Assembly (NCBI RefSeq): GCF_002025665.1
Contig: NZ_CP018786.1
Location: forward strand, 4,774,001 to 4,838,000
Direction: 5' to 3'
Source: Chryseobacterium indologenes
Lineage (GTDB): Bacteria > Bacteroidota > Bacteroidia > Flavobacteriales > Weeksellaceae
Length of the DNA stretch: 64,000 nt
Shown: piece after piece, positions 50,663-59,890 of the stretch
How the letters are laid out: each line of letters opens with the position of its first letter
How positions within the stretch are numbered: position 1 is the first letter of the stretch
Program-made: the position numbers and the translations under genes
Notes under the pieces: model-generated
Database searches by the model: none
Told to the model about the DNA's origin: nothing
Seen by the model: the letters and a program-made list of their open reading frames with translations, nothing else

Positions 50663-52891
50663 ATGAAAAAAACGATTTTCGCTTTATCACTGGTAAGTTC
50701 TGTTTTTGTTTTCTCACAAGAAAAGAATACTACGGGTGCTAAAGAAAAACAAATAGAAGGTGTAGTCATCACCAAAACTAAAAAAGCCGTTGAGCAAAAG
50801 GCAGACCGTACCATTTTTGACTTTTCTGAACAACCTCAGCTGAATAACGGAAACGTTCTGGAAGGAATTAAAAAACTTCCTGGACTTGTTTCTACCGATA
50901 TCGCGGGGATGATGTATCAGGGGAAAATGCTGGAAGTGTATCTTAACGGAAGACCCCTGAATATTACGTCCAATGAATTGAACTCTTTCCTTGAAGGAAT
51001 GCCTGCCAATTCTGTAGAAAGAATTGAAGTAATTACCCAGCCCGGTGCTGAGTTTCCGGCTACTTCCGGAGGTGCCATCATGAACATCATCACTAATAAA
51101 AATGCCAACAAATATTTAACTGCTACGTATTCAGGAAATTATTCTTTCACGAATTATGATAAATACAGAAACAGGACAACCAATTCTGTTAATTTAAATG
51201 CAAGGAATAAATATTTCGGATGGCAGCTGAACGTAGGTCAAAACTACCGTGAAAGTATGCTGAATGGTCAACAAGATGAACTTTTGAGCAGCCATACCGA
51301 TAGATATGCACGTGGATATTTTGCAAAATCCGGATTGACTTTTGATTTGGGGCAGGACAGATTATTATTAAACTACGATATTTATCACAATAATAATGAC
51401 AACTATACTTTAAGTAATGGTCATGGTGATTTGCCTTTCCAGAATAATCCAAAAGATTTAAGGGAAGCTTTTTATACATCTTCAGATGTTGCCCATACCA
51501 ATAGTCTCAGACAGGAAGCAGTTGTAACCTATCAGAAACGTTTTGCAGATAAATCTCAAAAATTAGACTTCCAGTTTGGCTATACAAGATCAGACAGTAA
51601 ATTTTCTCAAGACAATTTCTTTCAGGATGGTACATTTGCAGCCGCTCCAAACCTACCAATCAACAGTCCTACCAATGGTTTAAAAGATATTCTGAACAAT
51701 AAATCTGTAATGAATATTGCCAACTTCAAAGTAGATTATGCCCAACCTATCAAACTTCTTGATGGTGGAAAGGTAAGTTTTGGAGGATTATATGAAAGAC
51801 AGGATTATGATACAGAAAGTTTTGGACTGACTAACTTAGAGTATCAAAGACAAACCGCTTCTACCTATTTGGAGTTTCAGGCTAAACTGAAAAAGTTTGA
51901 CTTCACATTGGGTTCCCGTGCTGAAAACTATGATATTTCCGGGGTAACAAGATATTTTGATAAAGATGCGAAACTGGTGGAGGCTAATTTGATTCCTTTC
52001 AATAAGTTTAAATTTTTCCCGAATGCAAGCGTACAATATAATATGATGAACCAGGTTAATATTGCGGCAAATTACAACAGAAAAATCAGCTTACCGAGTA
52101 TTTCTGCTTTGAACCCAAATAACGTAACTTTCTCCGGGCCAAGTACCGAAGTAAATGGTAATCCTAACCTACAGCCTACTATTTTTGATAATTATGAATT
52201 GAAAATTTCAGCTTTTGATTATGCATTTATCGGATATAGTGTAAGTTCGGCAAGCAACCAGGTGGCACAGATCATCCGAAAGGACGGAAGAAAGCTTTAC
52301 AACGAGCAGGTGAATATTTCGAATATGAAAATTCACAATTTCAATGTGGGATTACCGATTCCTTTTATGATTTTCAGTAAGCCATTTAGTGAAATCATGA
52401 AATTTAATTTCAATCCTGATAAAATTAATTTCATGTACTTATATGCAGGATATCAGAAACATGAAATCGATAACCTGAATAATAAAGGCTTCTGGATTTT
52501 CAATATCATGACCCAGGTTATTTTACCTAAGGATATCAAACTGACAGCTAACTATAGCTATCTGACTCCAAAGGCGGGATATTTCTACTTTACAGCAGAG
52601 AAACCATTCAACAACTCTCTTGATATTACGTTGACGAAAAAGTTTATGAACAACCGCCTGACACTTTCTGTTTTTGCGAATGATATTTTCAACGGACAGA
52701 TGATGCAGGTACGTTCTAATCCACCATCAGGAACGCCGGTGTTGATCAGCAGCAAATATGACACGAGAAATTTCGGATTTTCTATCAATTATAAAATTCC
52801 GACAAGAAATAAACTGGCAAAAGAGGATCCGAATATCCTAAACCAGACTAAAAAAGAAGATAACGGAGGAGTAATGCAACAGGCACAATAA
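50663..52891 (+). CDS. Outer-membrane beta-barrel (OMP_b-brl_3-type) TonB-like receptor
   Basis: A 742-residue outer-membrane protein. The signal peptide ends SVFVFSQ. A plug-like N-terminal part (about 30-145) includes VLEGIKKLPGL, LEVYLNGRPL, IEVITQPGAEFPATSGGAIMNIIT, as in TonB-dependent plugs, followed by a beta-barrel ending NFGFSINYKI. There is no carboxypeptidase-like N-terminal domain, which most members of this family carry. It is divergent from the SAM-like-controlled receptor, sharing the 514-bp leader region. The substrate is unknown. A terminator with a long stem follows. Confidence 0.83.
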   Translation: MKKTIFALSLVSSVFVFSQEKNTTGAKEKQIEGVVITKTKKAVEQKADRTIFDFSEQPQLNNGNVLEGIKKLPGLVSTDIAGMMYQGKMLEVYLNGRPLNITSNELNSFLEGMPANSVERIEVITQPGAEFPATSGGAIMNIITNKNANKYLTATYSGNYSFTNYDKYRNRTTNSVNLNARNKYFGWQLNVGQNYRESMLNGQQDELLSSHTDRYARGYFAKSGLTFDLGQDRLLLNYDIYHNNNDNYTLSNGHGDLPFQNNPKDLREAFYTSSDVAHTNSLRQEAVVTYQKRFADKSQKLDFQFGYTRSDSKFSQDNFFQDGTFAAAPNLPINSPTNGLKDILNNKSVMNIANFKVDYAQPIKLLDGGKVSFGGLYERQDYDTESFGLTNLEYQRQTASTYLEFQAKLKKFDFTLGSRAENYDISGVTRYFDKDAKLVEANLIPFNKFKFFPNASVQYNMMNQVNIAANYNRKISLPSISALNPNNVTFSGPSTEVNGNPNLQPTIFDNYELKISAFDYAFIGYSVSSASNQVAQIIRKDGRKLYNEQVNISNMKIHNFNVGLPIPFMIFSKPFSEIMKFNFNPDKINFMYLYAGYQKHEIDNLNNKGFWIFNIMTQVILPKDIKLTANYSYLTPKAGYFYFTAEKPFNNSLDITLTKKFMNNRLTLSVFANDIFNGQMMQVRSNPPSGTPVLISSKYDTRNFGFSINYKIPTRNKLAKEDPNILNQTKKEDNGGVMQQAQ

Positions 52892-52912
52892 TTCTTCTTG
52901 ACAATAAAATAA

Positions 52913-52942
52913 AAATAGGCGTAAAATGATTTGCGCCTATTT
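52913..52942 (+). terminator. Terminator after the receptor gene
   Basis: Stem AAATAGGCG/CGCCTATTT extended through TAAA/TTTG (one wobble) with a 4-nt loop, then a T-run. Confidence 0.85.
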
Positions 52943-52958
52943 TTTATTTGTTGGTAAG

Positions 52959-53050
52959 TTTTGGCTGAAGCCAGTGGATGGTTTTATAAAAGTAAAACGG
53001 GCTTCCTTCGTCTACGCTCAGGATCAGAGCCTGTTCCTATTGATATTGAA
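52959..53050 (+). repeat. Two-hairpin dispersed repeat, copy D
   Basis: TTTTGGCTGAAGCCA with TGGATGG, spacer TTTTATAAAAG, then an enlarged second hairpin (AACGGGCT ... AGAGCCTGTT), and TCCTATTGA. It is the most diverged copy: the second hairpin loop is about 22 nt. Confidence 0.7.
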
Positions 53051-53090
53051 TTCGTGTTATTCGTGAAAATATGGGTGACATTTGTGTTTA
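53050..53090 (+). repeat. ATTTGTG-type repeat, solo copy
   Basis: ATTCGTGTTATTCGTGAAA...GGGTGACATTTGTGTTT matches the repeat flanking the GxxExxY gene (35582-35622, opposite strand) over almost its whole length, but here no GxxExxY gene is adjacent. Confidence 0.7.
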
Positions 53091-53098
53091 CATTTACA

Positions 53099-53809
53099 TC
53101 AAAAATCAATCGTTTGAAATCTCCAATTCAGCGTATCTGCCAATGTCAGTTGATTAACAATAACCGGAAGATCTGTGATAATTTTTAATGCCTGAAGAGC
53201 CATCATGCTGCCTATGATTCCGGGAAGAGCTCCCAATACGCCAAGACTGTCACAATCCGGTACATCCTCATCGAAAGGTGGTTCAGGGAATAGATCTCTT
53301 AAGTTTTTGCTTCCGTTACGATTAAATACTGCAACCTGTCCTGAAAACCCTAAAATACTCCCGTAAACTAAAGTTTTATTCAGTTTTACACAGGTATCGT
53401 TCACCAGATATCTTGTGGAAAAGTTGTCTGAACCGTCAACAATAACATCGTAGTGGGAAATGATTTCTTCGGCATTGTTTTCATTGAGTCTTTCCTCAAT
53501 TCCTGTCAATTTAACCTGATGATTGAGTTCTTCTACAAATATTTCAGCACTTTTCACTTTGGATAGTCCTACTCTGTTTTCAGTATGAATGATCTGCCGG
53601 TTCAGATTATGAATTTCTACATGATCAAAATCGATAACACCTAAAGTTCCTATTCCTGCTGCAGTCAGATATTGAATAACCGGACTTCCCAAACCTCCTG
53701 CCCCAATGACAAGAACTTTGGAAGACCTTATTTTCTTTTGTCCTTCCAATCCTATTTCTTCAATAAATATCTGCCGGCTGTACCGTGAAAAATGATCTTC
53801 TTTTTTCAT
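53099..53809 (-). CDS. thiF: ThiF-type adenylyltransferase (HesA/MoeB/ThiF family)
   Basis: A 236-residue E1-like enzyme that adenylates the C-terminal Gly-Gly of ThiS as the first step to ThiS thiocarboxylate. ATP-binding motif GAGGLGSPVIQYLTAAG (about 37-53), DFDHVEIHNLNRQ, and the second-site DGSDNFSTRYLVND are intact. No CxxC zinc pair is visible. It is the last gene of the thiamine run; the 146-bp gap to thiH contains an inverted repeat, so it may have its own message. Because it closes the thi operon it is called ThiF, although MoeB has the same fold. Confidence 0.87.
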   Translation of the reverse strand: MKKEDHFSRYSRQIFIEEIGLEGQKKIRSSKVLVIGAGGLGSPVIQYLTAAGIGTLGVIDFDHVEIHNLNRQIIHTENRVGLSKVKSAEIFVEELNHQVKLTGIEERLNENNAEEIISHYDVIVDGSDNFSTRYLVNDTCVKLNKTLVYGSILGFSGQVAVFNRNGSKNLRDLFPEPPFDEDVPDCDSLGVLGALPGIIGSMMALQALKIITDLPVIVNQLTLADTLNWRFQTIDF

Positions 53810-53823
53810 ATTTTATGATAATT

Positions 53824-53948
53824 AACCATTAAGATTCTTTTAAGTTTGTAAGGAAAGTTAAGTTGAGCTTCGCTTCAAAAAAGATAATGTCTTAAAAATC
53901 TTCAATTTTTCTTAAATAACCTTCACTTCTTCAAAATCCTTAATGGTT
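53824..53948. repeat. 125-bp structured spacer with 10-bp terminal inverted repeat
   Basis: AACCATTAAG at the left and CTTAATGGTT at the right pair perfectly over 10 bp; an inner hairpin TTGAGC-TTC-GCTTCAA lies in between. It resembles dispersed intergenic repeats I associate with flavobacteria. It interrupts the spacing between thiH and thiF. Confidence 0.5.
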
Positions 53949-53955
53949 TAAAAAT

Positions 53956-55074
53956 TTAAACTCCACTATATACAGAATCCCAGTCTTTCATTACAGGATC
54001 ATAACCTGCTTTTTTGATCATGATTTTAATCTCTTCCATAGTTCGCTCGTCACTGGTTTCAAATTGTTCCAGAGATTCCTTATCCACCGCATATCCTCCG
54101 GGGTTTGTTTTTGAACCTGCACTCATGGCAGTTGCTCCCAGAGAGACAATATTATTTCTGAACACTTCATTTTCTCTTGTAGAAATGGAGATTTCAAGGT
54201 CTTCATTCCAGATTCTGTAGGCACAGATCAATTGAAGAAGGTCCTTGTCTTCCATAATAAAATTAGGTTCGATGATTCCTTCAGCAGGTCTGAGTCTTGG
54301 AAAGGAAACGGAAAATTTACTTTTCCAGTACTGCTTCTGAAGATAATCGATGTGTAATGCATTGAAAAAACTATCCACCCTCCAATCTTCAAGTCCAAGG
54401 AGAACTCCGAGTCCAATTTTATGAATGCCTGCTCTTCCTATCCTGTCGGGAGTTTCGAGACGGAAATGGAAATTAGATTTTTTACCCTTCGGGTGATATT
54501 CTCTGTATACATCCTGATGATAAGTTTCCTGATACACCAAAACAGAATGTACCCCTTCTTCATGAAGCAGTTTGTATTCTTCTTCCATCAATGGCTGAAC
54601 TTCAATGGAAATATTGGAAAAATGAGGTTTTAGCTTACGCACAGCATTCTGAAAATAAGGCACACCTACTATTTTATTGGCTTCTCCACTTACCAGCAAG
54701 ACATGATTCACTCCCATAGATTTCAGTACTGAGGCTTCAATCATCAGCTCCATATCAGAAAGGGTTTTCCTTTTCAGATTATTATCAAGACTGAATCCGC
54801 AATAAGTGCAGATATTCTGACATTCATTGCTGAGATACAGCGGTGCATACAGCTGAATGGTTTTTCCAAACCGTTTTTGAGTGAGCATTTGCGTCATTCC
54901 TGCCATCAGCTCCAGTTCCTGAGAAGCGGCTGGCGACAAGAGATTCAAAAAATCGTCAAGAGTTTTATTCTTTTTCTGAAGACTGTATCTTACATCGGCC
55001 AGACTTACTTTTTCAAGCTTATTCTTTACCTCATCCCACTGGTAGTTTTCAAAAACATCTTTAAAGCTTTTCAT
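53956..55074 (-). CDS. thiH: 2-iminoacetate synthase (radical SAM)
   Basis: A 372-residue radical-SAM tyrosine lyase. The cluster-binding CxxxCxxC is C85, C89 and C92 (ECQNICTYC), followed by GFSLDN. It splits L-tyrosine to dehydroglycine and p-cresol, feeding the thiazole synthase. Together with ThiS, ThiF and ThiG it builds the thiazole half of thiamine by the anaerobic (tyrosine) route; no thiO (glycine oxidase) is seen. It lies 9 bp downstream of thiG in the thi operon, so TPP control is inherited from the upstream riboswitch. Confidence 0.95.
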   Translation of the reverse strand: MKSFKDVFENYQWDEVKNKLEKVSLADVRYSLQKKNKTLDDFLNLLSPAASQELELMAGMTQMLTQKRFGKTIQLYAPLYLSNECQNICTYCGFSLDNNLKRKTLSDMELMIEASVLKSMGVNHVLLVSGEANKIVGVPYFQNAVRKLKPHFSNISIEVQPLMEEEYKLLHEEGVHSVLVYQETYHQDVYREYHPKGKKSNFHFRLETPDRIGRAGIHKIGLGVLLGLEDWRVDSFFNALHIDYLQKQYWKSKFSVSFPRLRPAEGIIEPNFIMEDKDLLQLICAYRIWNEDLEISISTRENEVFRNNIVSLGATAMSAGSKTNPGGYAVDKESLEQFETSDERTMEEIKIMIKKAGYDPVMKDWDSVYSGV

Positions 55075-55083
55075 GAGTCTGAC

Positions 55084-55860
55084 TTATTCAAATAAAAACG
55101 AAGTGAGTGGGCTTGAAGCTTCAGCATGGTTGGCAATAGCACCTAGCCCTGATTCAAAGGCTCTTCTTCCGGCAATCACCCCTTCTTTAAAAGCCAAAGC
55201 CATTTTCAGTGGATTTCCGGCAACAGCAATGGCAGTATTCACCAAAACGGCATCTGCTCCCATTTCCATTGCTTTTGCAGCATCTGACGGTGCACCGATT
55301 CCTGCATCTACCACTACAGGAACATTACTCTGGCTGATGATTATTTCCAGGAAATCCTGTGTTCTTAATCCTTTATTCGTTCCGATAGGTGCTCCCAAAG
55401 GCATTACTACAGCTGTTCCTGCATCTTCAAGACGTTTACATAAAACAGGATCGGCATGAATGTAAGGCATTACAATAAATCCTAATTTTGCCAATTCTTC
55501 AGTGGCATATAATGTTTCAATAGGATCCGGCAGTAAATATTTAGGATCCGGATGAATTTCGAGCTTTACCCAGTTTGTTTCCAATGCTTCTCTGGCTAAT
55601 TGTGCAGCCAATACAGCTTCTTTGGCAGTTCGTGCTCCGGAAGTATTAGGCAGAAGATGAACATTGGTTTCCCTTAATGAATCAAGCAGATTATCTTCAT
55701 GAGACCGGGCATCAATTCTTTTCAAAGCCATGGTCACCATGTTTGTTTCGGATGCGATGACAGATTGTACCATATCACTCATGCTTCCGAATTTTCCTGT
55801 TCCTAGGAACAATCTTGATTCAAAAGTTCTTCCTGCTATTTCTAATTTCTGATTGTTCAT
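55084..55860 (-). CDS. thiG: Thiazole synthase
   Basis: A 258-residue TIM-barrel enzyme that assembles thiazole phosphate from DXP, dehydroglycine and ThiS thiocarboxylate. The GTGKF near 20-24 and the Schiff-base lysine K99 in NWVKLEIHPDPKYLLPD are present, with the C-terminal VLVNTAIA segment. It sits 9 bp before thiH and its start overlaps thiE's stop by 4 nt (55857-55860), the normal thi order in this group. Confidence 0.96.
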   Translation of the reverse strand: MNNQKLEIAGRTFESRLFLGTGKFGSMSDMVQSVIASETNMVTMALKRIDARSHEDNLLDSLRETNVHLLPNTSGARTAKEAVLAAQLAREALETNWVKLEIHPDPKYLLPDPIETLYATEELAKLGFIVMPYIHADPVLCKRLEDAGTAVVMPLGAPIGTNKGLRTQDFLEIIISQSNVPVVVDAGIGAPSDAAKAMEMGADAVLVNTAIAVAGNPLKMALAFKEGVIAGRRAFESGLGAIANHAEASSPLTSFLFE

Positions 55861-56471
55861 ATCATTACTTTTTTTAGTTCGTTAATAATTGTCGGCTGTC
55901 TGGTAATAAGTCCGGATACAGCAACACCATAAATCCCGATCTCCTGTAACGGTAAAATATCTTCAAGCGTAACACTTCCTATGGCAAATATTCTAGGAAT
56001 ATCTATTGATTTCTCTTTTAATCCATCAATGATAGACTGATAGCCATCAAACCCAAGAATCGGGCTTAATTTTTCTTTGGTTATAGTAAATCTTAATGGT
56101 CCTAGACCGATATAATCACAAGATTCTTTGATTCTCTGAATAACATCTGAAAAGGTATTAGCAGTTCCACCAATCATCTTATTTTCACCTAAGATCAGTC
56201 TTGCTTCTTCAATAGCACTGTCGTTTAATCCTAAATGAACGCCATCTGCATCTATTTCTTTAGCTATTTGTACATGGTCATTGATGATACAAACCGCCTG
56301 ATATTCTGAACAAAGTTGTTTTGAAATTTCACAGAGTTGGATCAATTCGTTTTCAGGAGCATTTTTCCATCGAACCTGTACCCATTTGATGCCGTTATCC
56401 AGTGCTTTCCGGATGTAAAGTTCCTGCTCTTGTCGGGTATTTCCCTGTGATATGTATTGTAATTTTTCCAT
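55857..56471 (-). CDS. thiE: Thiamine-phosphate synthase
   Basis: A 204-residue TIM-barrel enzyme joining HMP-PP and thiazole phosphate to thiamine phosphate. Motifs: KWVQVRWK, IINDHVQIAKEIDADGVHLGLND, and the pyrophosphate-binding YIGLGPLRFTITK with TK. It overlaps thiG by 4 nt and is 5 nt after thiD. A second ThiE/TenI-like protein (57190-57777) lies upstream in the same operon. The present gene has the intact ThiE set and is called the true synthase. Confidence 0.92.
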   Translation of the reverse strand: MEKLQYISQGNTRQEQELYIRKALDNGIKWVQVRWKNAPENELIQLCEISKQLCSEYQAVCIINDHVQIAKEIDADGVHLGLNDSAIEEARLILGENKMIGGTANTFSDVIQRIKESCDYIGLGPLRFTITKEKLSPILGFDGYQSIIDGLKEKSIDIPRIFAIGSVTLEDILPLQEIGIYGVAVSGLITRQPTIINELKKVMI

Positions 56472-56476
56472 GTTTT

Positions 56477-57214
56477 CTATGAATGCGTTCCCAGTAAAGA
56501 GGGATTGCTTTTTAAAAATTTTTCGATGTATCGTTTTCCAGTTCGGCAGGCATTTTCCATATTTTCTCCTTTTGCAAGCTCTGCCGTAATTGCTGAGGAT
56601 AAAACACAGCCGGAACCGTGTTTGGGAAAATAGGTTGTACTACCTTCGACCGGAGCTAAAAGCGTTTCTTTTTCACTTTCAACTAAAACATCCGTTCCCA
56701 GATGATCTTTCCGATGTCCTCCTTTAATCAGTAAAGAGCATTGATTCGTATCCGGCAAAAGATGATTTTCTTTTAAAACACTGTATTCGTTATAATTAGG
56801 AGTTATTAAACTAAGTTTATCAACCATACTTTTTAATTGATGAAGTGTTTCAAGGTCAAAAAAACTGAATTCGGAAGTGCTTTTAAGAACGGGATCCCAT
56901 ACGATTTTCACTTCAGGATTTCCTTTTTGAACTGTTTCCACAATATTACCCAGAAATTCGGCATCCTTCACTATCCCGATTTTCACGGCTGAAACGGGAT
57001 AACTTTCCATCATCACCTGAATGGCTTCAGTTACTTCGTTTATAGGACGCCATTCTAAACTCAGACATTTTGAAGCAGTTTGCAATGTTAATGCTGTACA
57101 TACTCCAAGTCCCATTACTTTTGATTTTTCAAAGGTTTTACTATCTGATAATAAGCCTGCTCCGCCACTGGGATCGAAGCCTGCAATGCTTATAACATAA
57201 GGACGTTTCTGCAT
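56477..57214 (-). CDS. thiD: Hydroxymethylpyrimidine/phosphomethylpyrimidine kinase
   Basis: A 245-residue ribokinase-family kinase phosphorylating HMP to HMP-P and HMP-PP. SIAGFDPSGGAGLLSDSKTF at the N-terminus and the GSGCVLSSAI catalytic-loop motif (GxGC with base) near residue 205 mark ThiD. Its start overlaps the stop of the upstream TenI-like gene by 25 nt. It lies in the middle of the thi operon and is under the TPP riboswitch at 59891-59962. Confidence 0.95.
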   Translation of the reverse strand: MQKRPYVISIAGFDPSGGAGLLSDSKTFEKSKVMGLGVCTALTLQTASKCLSLEWRPINEVTEAIQVMMESYPVSAVKIGIVKDAEFLGNIVETVQKGNPEVKIVWDPVLKSTSEFSFFDLETLHQLKSMVDKLSLITPNYNEYSVLKENHLLPDTNQCSLLIKGGHRKDHLGTDVLVESEKETLLAPVEGSTTYFPKHGSGCVLSSAITAELAKGENMENACRTGKRYIEKFLKSNPSLLGTHS

Positions 57215-57777
57215 TTTTTGAATACTTTTAAAGGTTCTTCACTTTCCCAGATCGCACCCAGTAGTGCTGCTCCATCTGCTTCTGATTCGAAAACTTCATG
57301 AATATTATTCTGGTCAATTCCACCAAGAGCAATCAATTTTACATCCGGATTGTTCCGCTGTGCCATTTCGTGCTTAATAGTAGAATTCAGTCCATAGCCT
57401 TTTTTGGATATACTGGGAAAGAACGGGCTTATGAAAGCATATTCCCATTCTTTTTCCAAAGTATTGTATGTCTTAATATCATGTACCGATGTTGAAATGG
57501 TATTTTCTTTTGCAAAAGATTTATATACTTCTTCTTTCCTGTCAACTTCCCTGAAATGAAACCTTGAAATATTAAATTCTTTCCCAAGATCGTAATGCGT
57601 ATGCAAAACCAGCTGTGTATAGAAAGTTTCATCAATCTGAGTGATGAATTCAATCATTTCATTCCGGCTGATCCACGGTTTACGGATATGAAGCAAATCA
57701 AGTCCTTCCTGAAACATCTGATGAATAGTATCTGTTTCATTCGGGACAATCAATTCAGGAGTGATGACAATGATCAT
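57190..57777 (-). CDS. TenI/ThiE-like protein (second thiamine-phosphate-synthase family copy)
   Basis: A 195-residue TIM-barrel relative of ThiE. It keeps the overall pattern (LLHIRKPWI, FISPFFPSISKKGYG, ALGGI, GAALLGAIW), but the ThiE NDxxxxAxxxxADGVHLGxxD segment is not seen as such (it reads TISTSVHDIKTYN), so synthase activity is doubtful. TenI homologues isomerise the thiazole tautomer in some Firmicutes; a similar helper role is a fair guess. It overlaps thiC by 4 nt and thiD by 25 nt, so it is coupled within the operon. Confidence 0.75.
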   Translation of the reverse strand: MIIVITPELIVPNETDTIHQMFQEGLDLLHIRKPWISRNEMIEFITQIDETFYTQLVLHTHYDLGKEFNISRFHFREVDRKEEVYKSFAKENTISTSVHDIKTYNTLEKEWEYAFISPFFPSISKKGYGLNSTIKHEMAQRNNPDVKLIALGGIDQNNIHEVFESEADGAALLGAIWESEEPLKVFKKCRNVLML

Positions 57778-59585
57778 ATATAGATTTCTTTTCCTTTTTC
57801 AATAAACTCCTGTGATTTATCCAGCATTCCCTGTTCTGCAGATTCACGAATTTCCTGAGTAATTTTCATAGAACAGAATTTCGGACCGCACATAGAACAG
57901 AAATGAGCAATTTTTGCTCCTTCTGCCGGAAGTGTTTCATCGTGATAAGCTCTTGCTGTCTCTGGGTCTAATGAAAGATTGAACTGGTCTTCCCATCTGA
58001 ATTCAAATCTTGCCTTACTTAATGCATTGTCTCTATATTGTGCTCCCGGATGCCCTTTTGCCAAATCTGCTGCGTGAGCTGCCAGTTTATAAGTAATTAC
58101 CCCAACTTTTACATCATCTTTATTTGGAAGTCCTAAGTGTTCCTTTGGTGTTACATAGCAAAGCATCGCACAACCAAACCATCCGATCATTGCTGCACCG
58201 ATTCCGGAAGTAATGTGATCATAACCTGGTGCAATATCTGTAGTTAAAGGACCTAAAGTATAGAATGGAGCTTCATGGCATTCTTCCAGTTGCTTTTCCA
58301 TGTTTTCTTTGATCATATGCATCGGAACGTGCCCTGGCCCTTCAATCATCACTTGTACATTGTGCTTCCAGGCAATTTTGGTCAGTTCACCTAAAGTTTC
58401 CAGTTCTGCAAACTGAGCGGCATCATTGGCATCTGCAATAGATCCCGGACGAAGACCATCTCCCAGAGAGAAAGCAACGTCGTATTTCTTCATGATCTCA
58501 CAAATCTCCTCAAAATGAGTATACAGGAAACTTTCTTTATGATGGAACAAACACCATTTTGCCATGATGGATCCTCCTCTGGAAACAATTCCAGTGACTC
58601 TTTTCGCTGTTAAATGAATGTATCTTAGTAAAACTCCTGCGTGAATAGTGAAATAGGAAACACCTTGTTCAGCCTGTTCAATCAGCGTATCTCTGAAAAT
58701 TTCCCATGTAAGATCTTCAGGAACTCCTTTTACTTTTTCCAATGCCTGATAGATGGGAACAGTACCAATAGGAACCGGGCTGTTTCTGATGATCCATTCT
58801 CTTGTTTCATGAATATTTTTCCCGGTAGAAAGATCCATAATGGTATCGCCTCCCCATCGGCAAGCCCATACTGCTTTTTCTACTTCTTCTTCAATACTGG
58901 ATGAAACAGCACTGTTTCCGATATTGGCATTGATTTTCACAAGGAAATTTCTTCCGATGATCATCGGCTCACTTTCCGGGTGGTTGATATTATTAGGGAT
59001 GATAGCTCTTCCCGCTGCAATTTCGTCTCTTACAAATTCCGGAGTGATCTTGCTTTTTGGAGTATTAGCACCAAAACTATGTCCCGGATGTTGAAAAGCC
59101 ATTTCTTTAGACACAGAATCAAGCTGTTCTATTCTTTGGTTTTCCCGGATCGCCACATATTCCATTTCCGGAGTAATGATTCCCTGCTTGGCATAGTAAA
59201 GCTGTGTAACTTCTTTTCCTTCCTGTGCAACTTTAGGTTTATGATCGTAAGAAAACCTCAATTCATCCAAACGTTGATCTGCCAGACGGGCTTTTCCGTA
59301 TTCAGAAGTAATTCCGTCCAGAATATTCACATCATTTCTGTCCAGAATCCATTGTTCTCTGATTCTTGGAAGCCCTTTCTGAATGTCAATAACTGCATTT
59401 TCATCGGTATAAGGTCCTGAAGTATCGTAGATCGTTACCGGAGCATTATGTTCAAAGCCACCATTGCTAAGTTTGGTTGGGCTAAGCTGTATTTCACGCA
59501 TTGCTACATTGATCAGATGTAATGTTCCTTCAACATAGATTTTCTTTGAGTTCGGAAATGGCGAACATGTAATGGAGTGAGCCAT
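57774..59585 (-). CDS. thiC: Phosphomethylpyrimidine synthase (radical SAM)
   Basis: A 603-residue enzyme converting aminoimidazole ribotide to HMP-phosphate. The atypical C-terminal CxxCx4C cluster motif is CSMCGPKFC near the end, and NIGNSAVSSSIEEEVEKAVW, YPIYQALEKV-like, SRGGSIMAKWCL and EGPGHVPMHMI blocks are intact. Its length matches other bacterial ThiC. It is 24 bp after thiS and its stop overlaps the TenI-like start by 4 nt. It is controlled by the upstream TPP riboswitch. Confidence 0.96.
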   Translation of the reverse strand: MAHSITCSPFPNSKKIYVEGTLHLINVAMREIQLSPTKLSNGGFEHNAPVTIYDTSGPYTDENAVIDIQKGLPRIREQWILDRNDVNILDGITSEYGKARLADQRLDELRFSYDHKPKVAQEGKEVTQLYYAKQGIITPEMEYVAIRENQRIEQLDSVSKEMAFQHPGHSFGANTPKSKITPEFVRDEIAAGRAIIPNNINHPESEPMIIGRNFLVKINANIGNSAVSSSIEEEVEKAVWACRWGGDTIMDLSTGKNIHETREWIIRNSPVPIGTVPIYQALEKVKGVPEDLTWEIFRDTLIEQAEQGVSYFTIHAGVLLRYIHLTAKRVTGIVSRGGSIMAKWCLFHHKESFLYTHFEEICEIMKKYDVAFSLGDGLRPGSIADANDAAQFAELETLGELTKIAWKHNVQVMIEGPGHVPMHMIKENMEKQLEECHEAPFYTLGPLTTDIAPGYDHITSGIGAAMIGWFGCAMLCYVTPKEHLGLPNKDDVKVGVITYKLAAHAADLAKGHPGAQYRDNALSKARFEFRWEDQFNLSLDPETARAYHDETLPAEGAKIAHFCSMCGPKFCSMKITQEIRESAEQGMLDKSQEFIEKGKEIYI

Positions 59586-59609
59586 AAGTATTGGTATTAA
59601 ATATGAGAA

Positions 59610-59816
59610 TTAACCGCCCTGAGTGGCAGTAATGATTAAAACTGAATCGTTGTTGTTAAGGATGGTTTCCGCCCAGATTGACAGGGGAATAATGCGATTG
59701 TTAAGAGCTACAGCAATACCTTTCTTTTTTCCAGGTAACTCAATAGCCAGTAATGCTTCCAGATTTTCAGGAAGTACATCAAATGTTTTTCGGGTGTGGT
59801 TGATTATAAGTTCCAT
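59610..59816 (-). CDS. thiS: Sulfur carrier protein ThiS
   Basis: A 68-residue ubiquitin-fold sulfur carrier ending in the functional Gly-Gly (TATQGG), the site that ThiF adenylates and that becomes a thiocarboxylate. The beta-grasp pattern (MELIINHTRKTF... at the start) and length are typical. It is the first gene of the operon. Its ATG (59814-59816) is embedded in the left arm of a 10-bp stem (59813-59847), so translation start can be masked. Confidence 0.92.
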   Translation of the reverse strand: MELIINHTRKTFDVLPENLEALLAIELPGKKKGIAVALNNRIIPLSIWAETILNNNDSVLIITATQGG

Positions 59817-59847
59817 TCCTAATATTTTTAATATACTTTAGGAATGG
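59813..59847 (-). promoter_or_regulatory. Start-codon-sequestering hairpin of thiS
   Basis: CCATTCCTAA (59813-59822) pairs perfectly with TTAGGAATGG (59838-59847), 10 bp with a 15-nt loop; the thiS ATG is inside the stem. It lies 44 nt downstream of the TPP aptamer and is a good candidate for the expression platform. Confidence 0.65.
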
Positions 59848-59890
59848 CCATTATTGTACAATAGAATGTACAGCAAAAGTCATCTACTTT

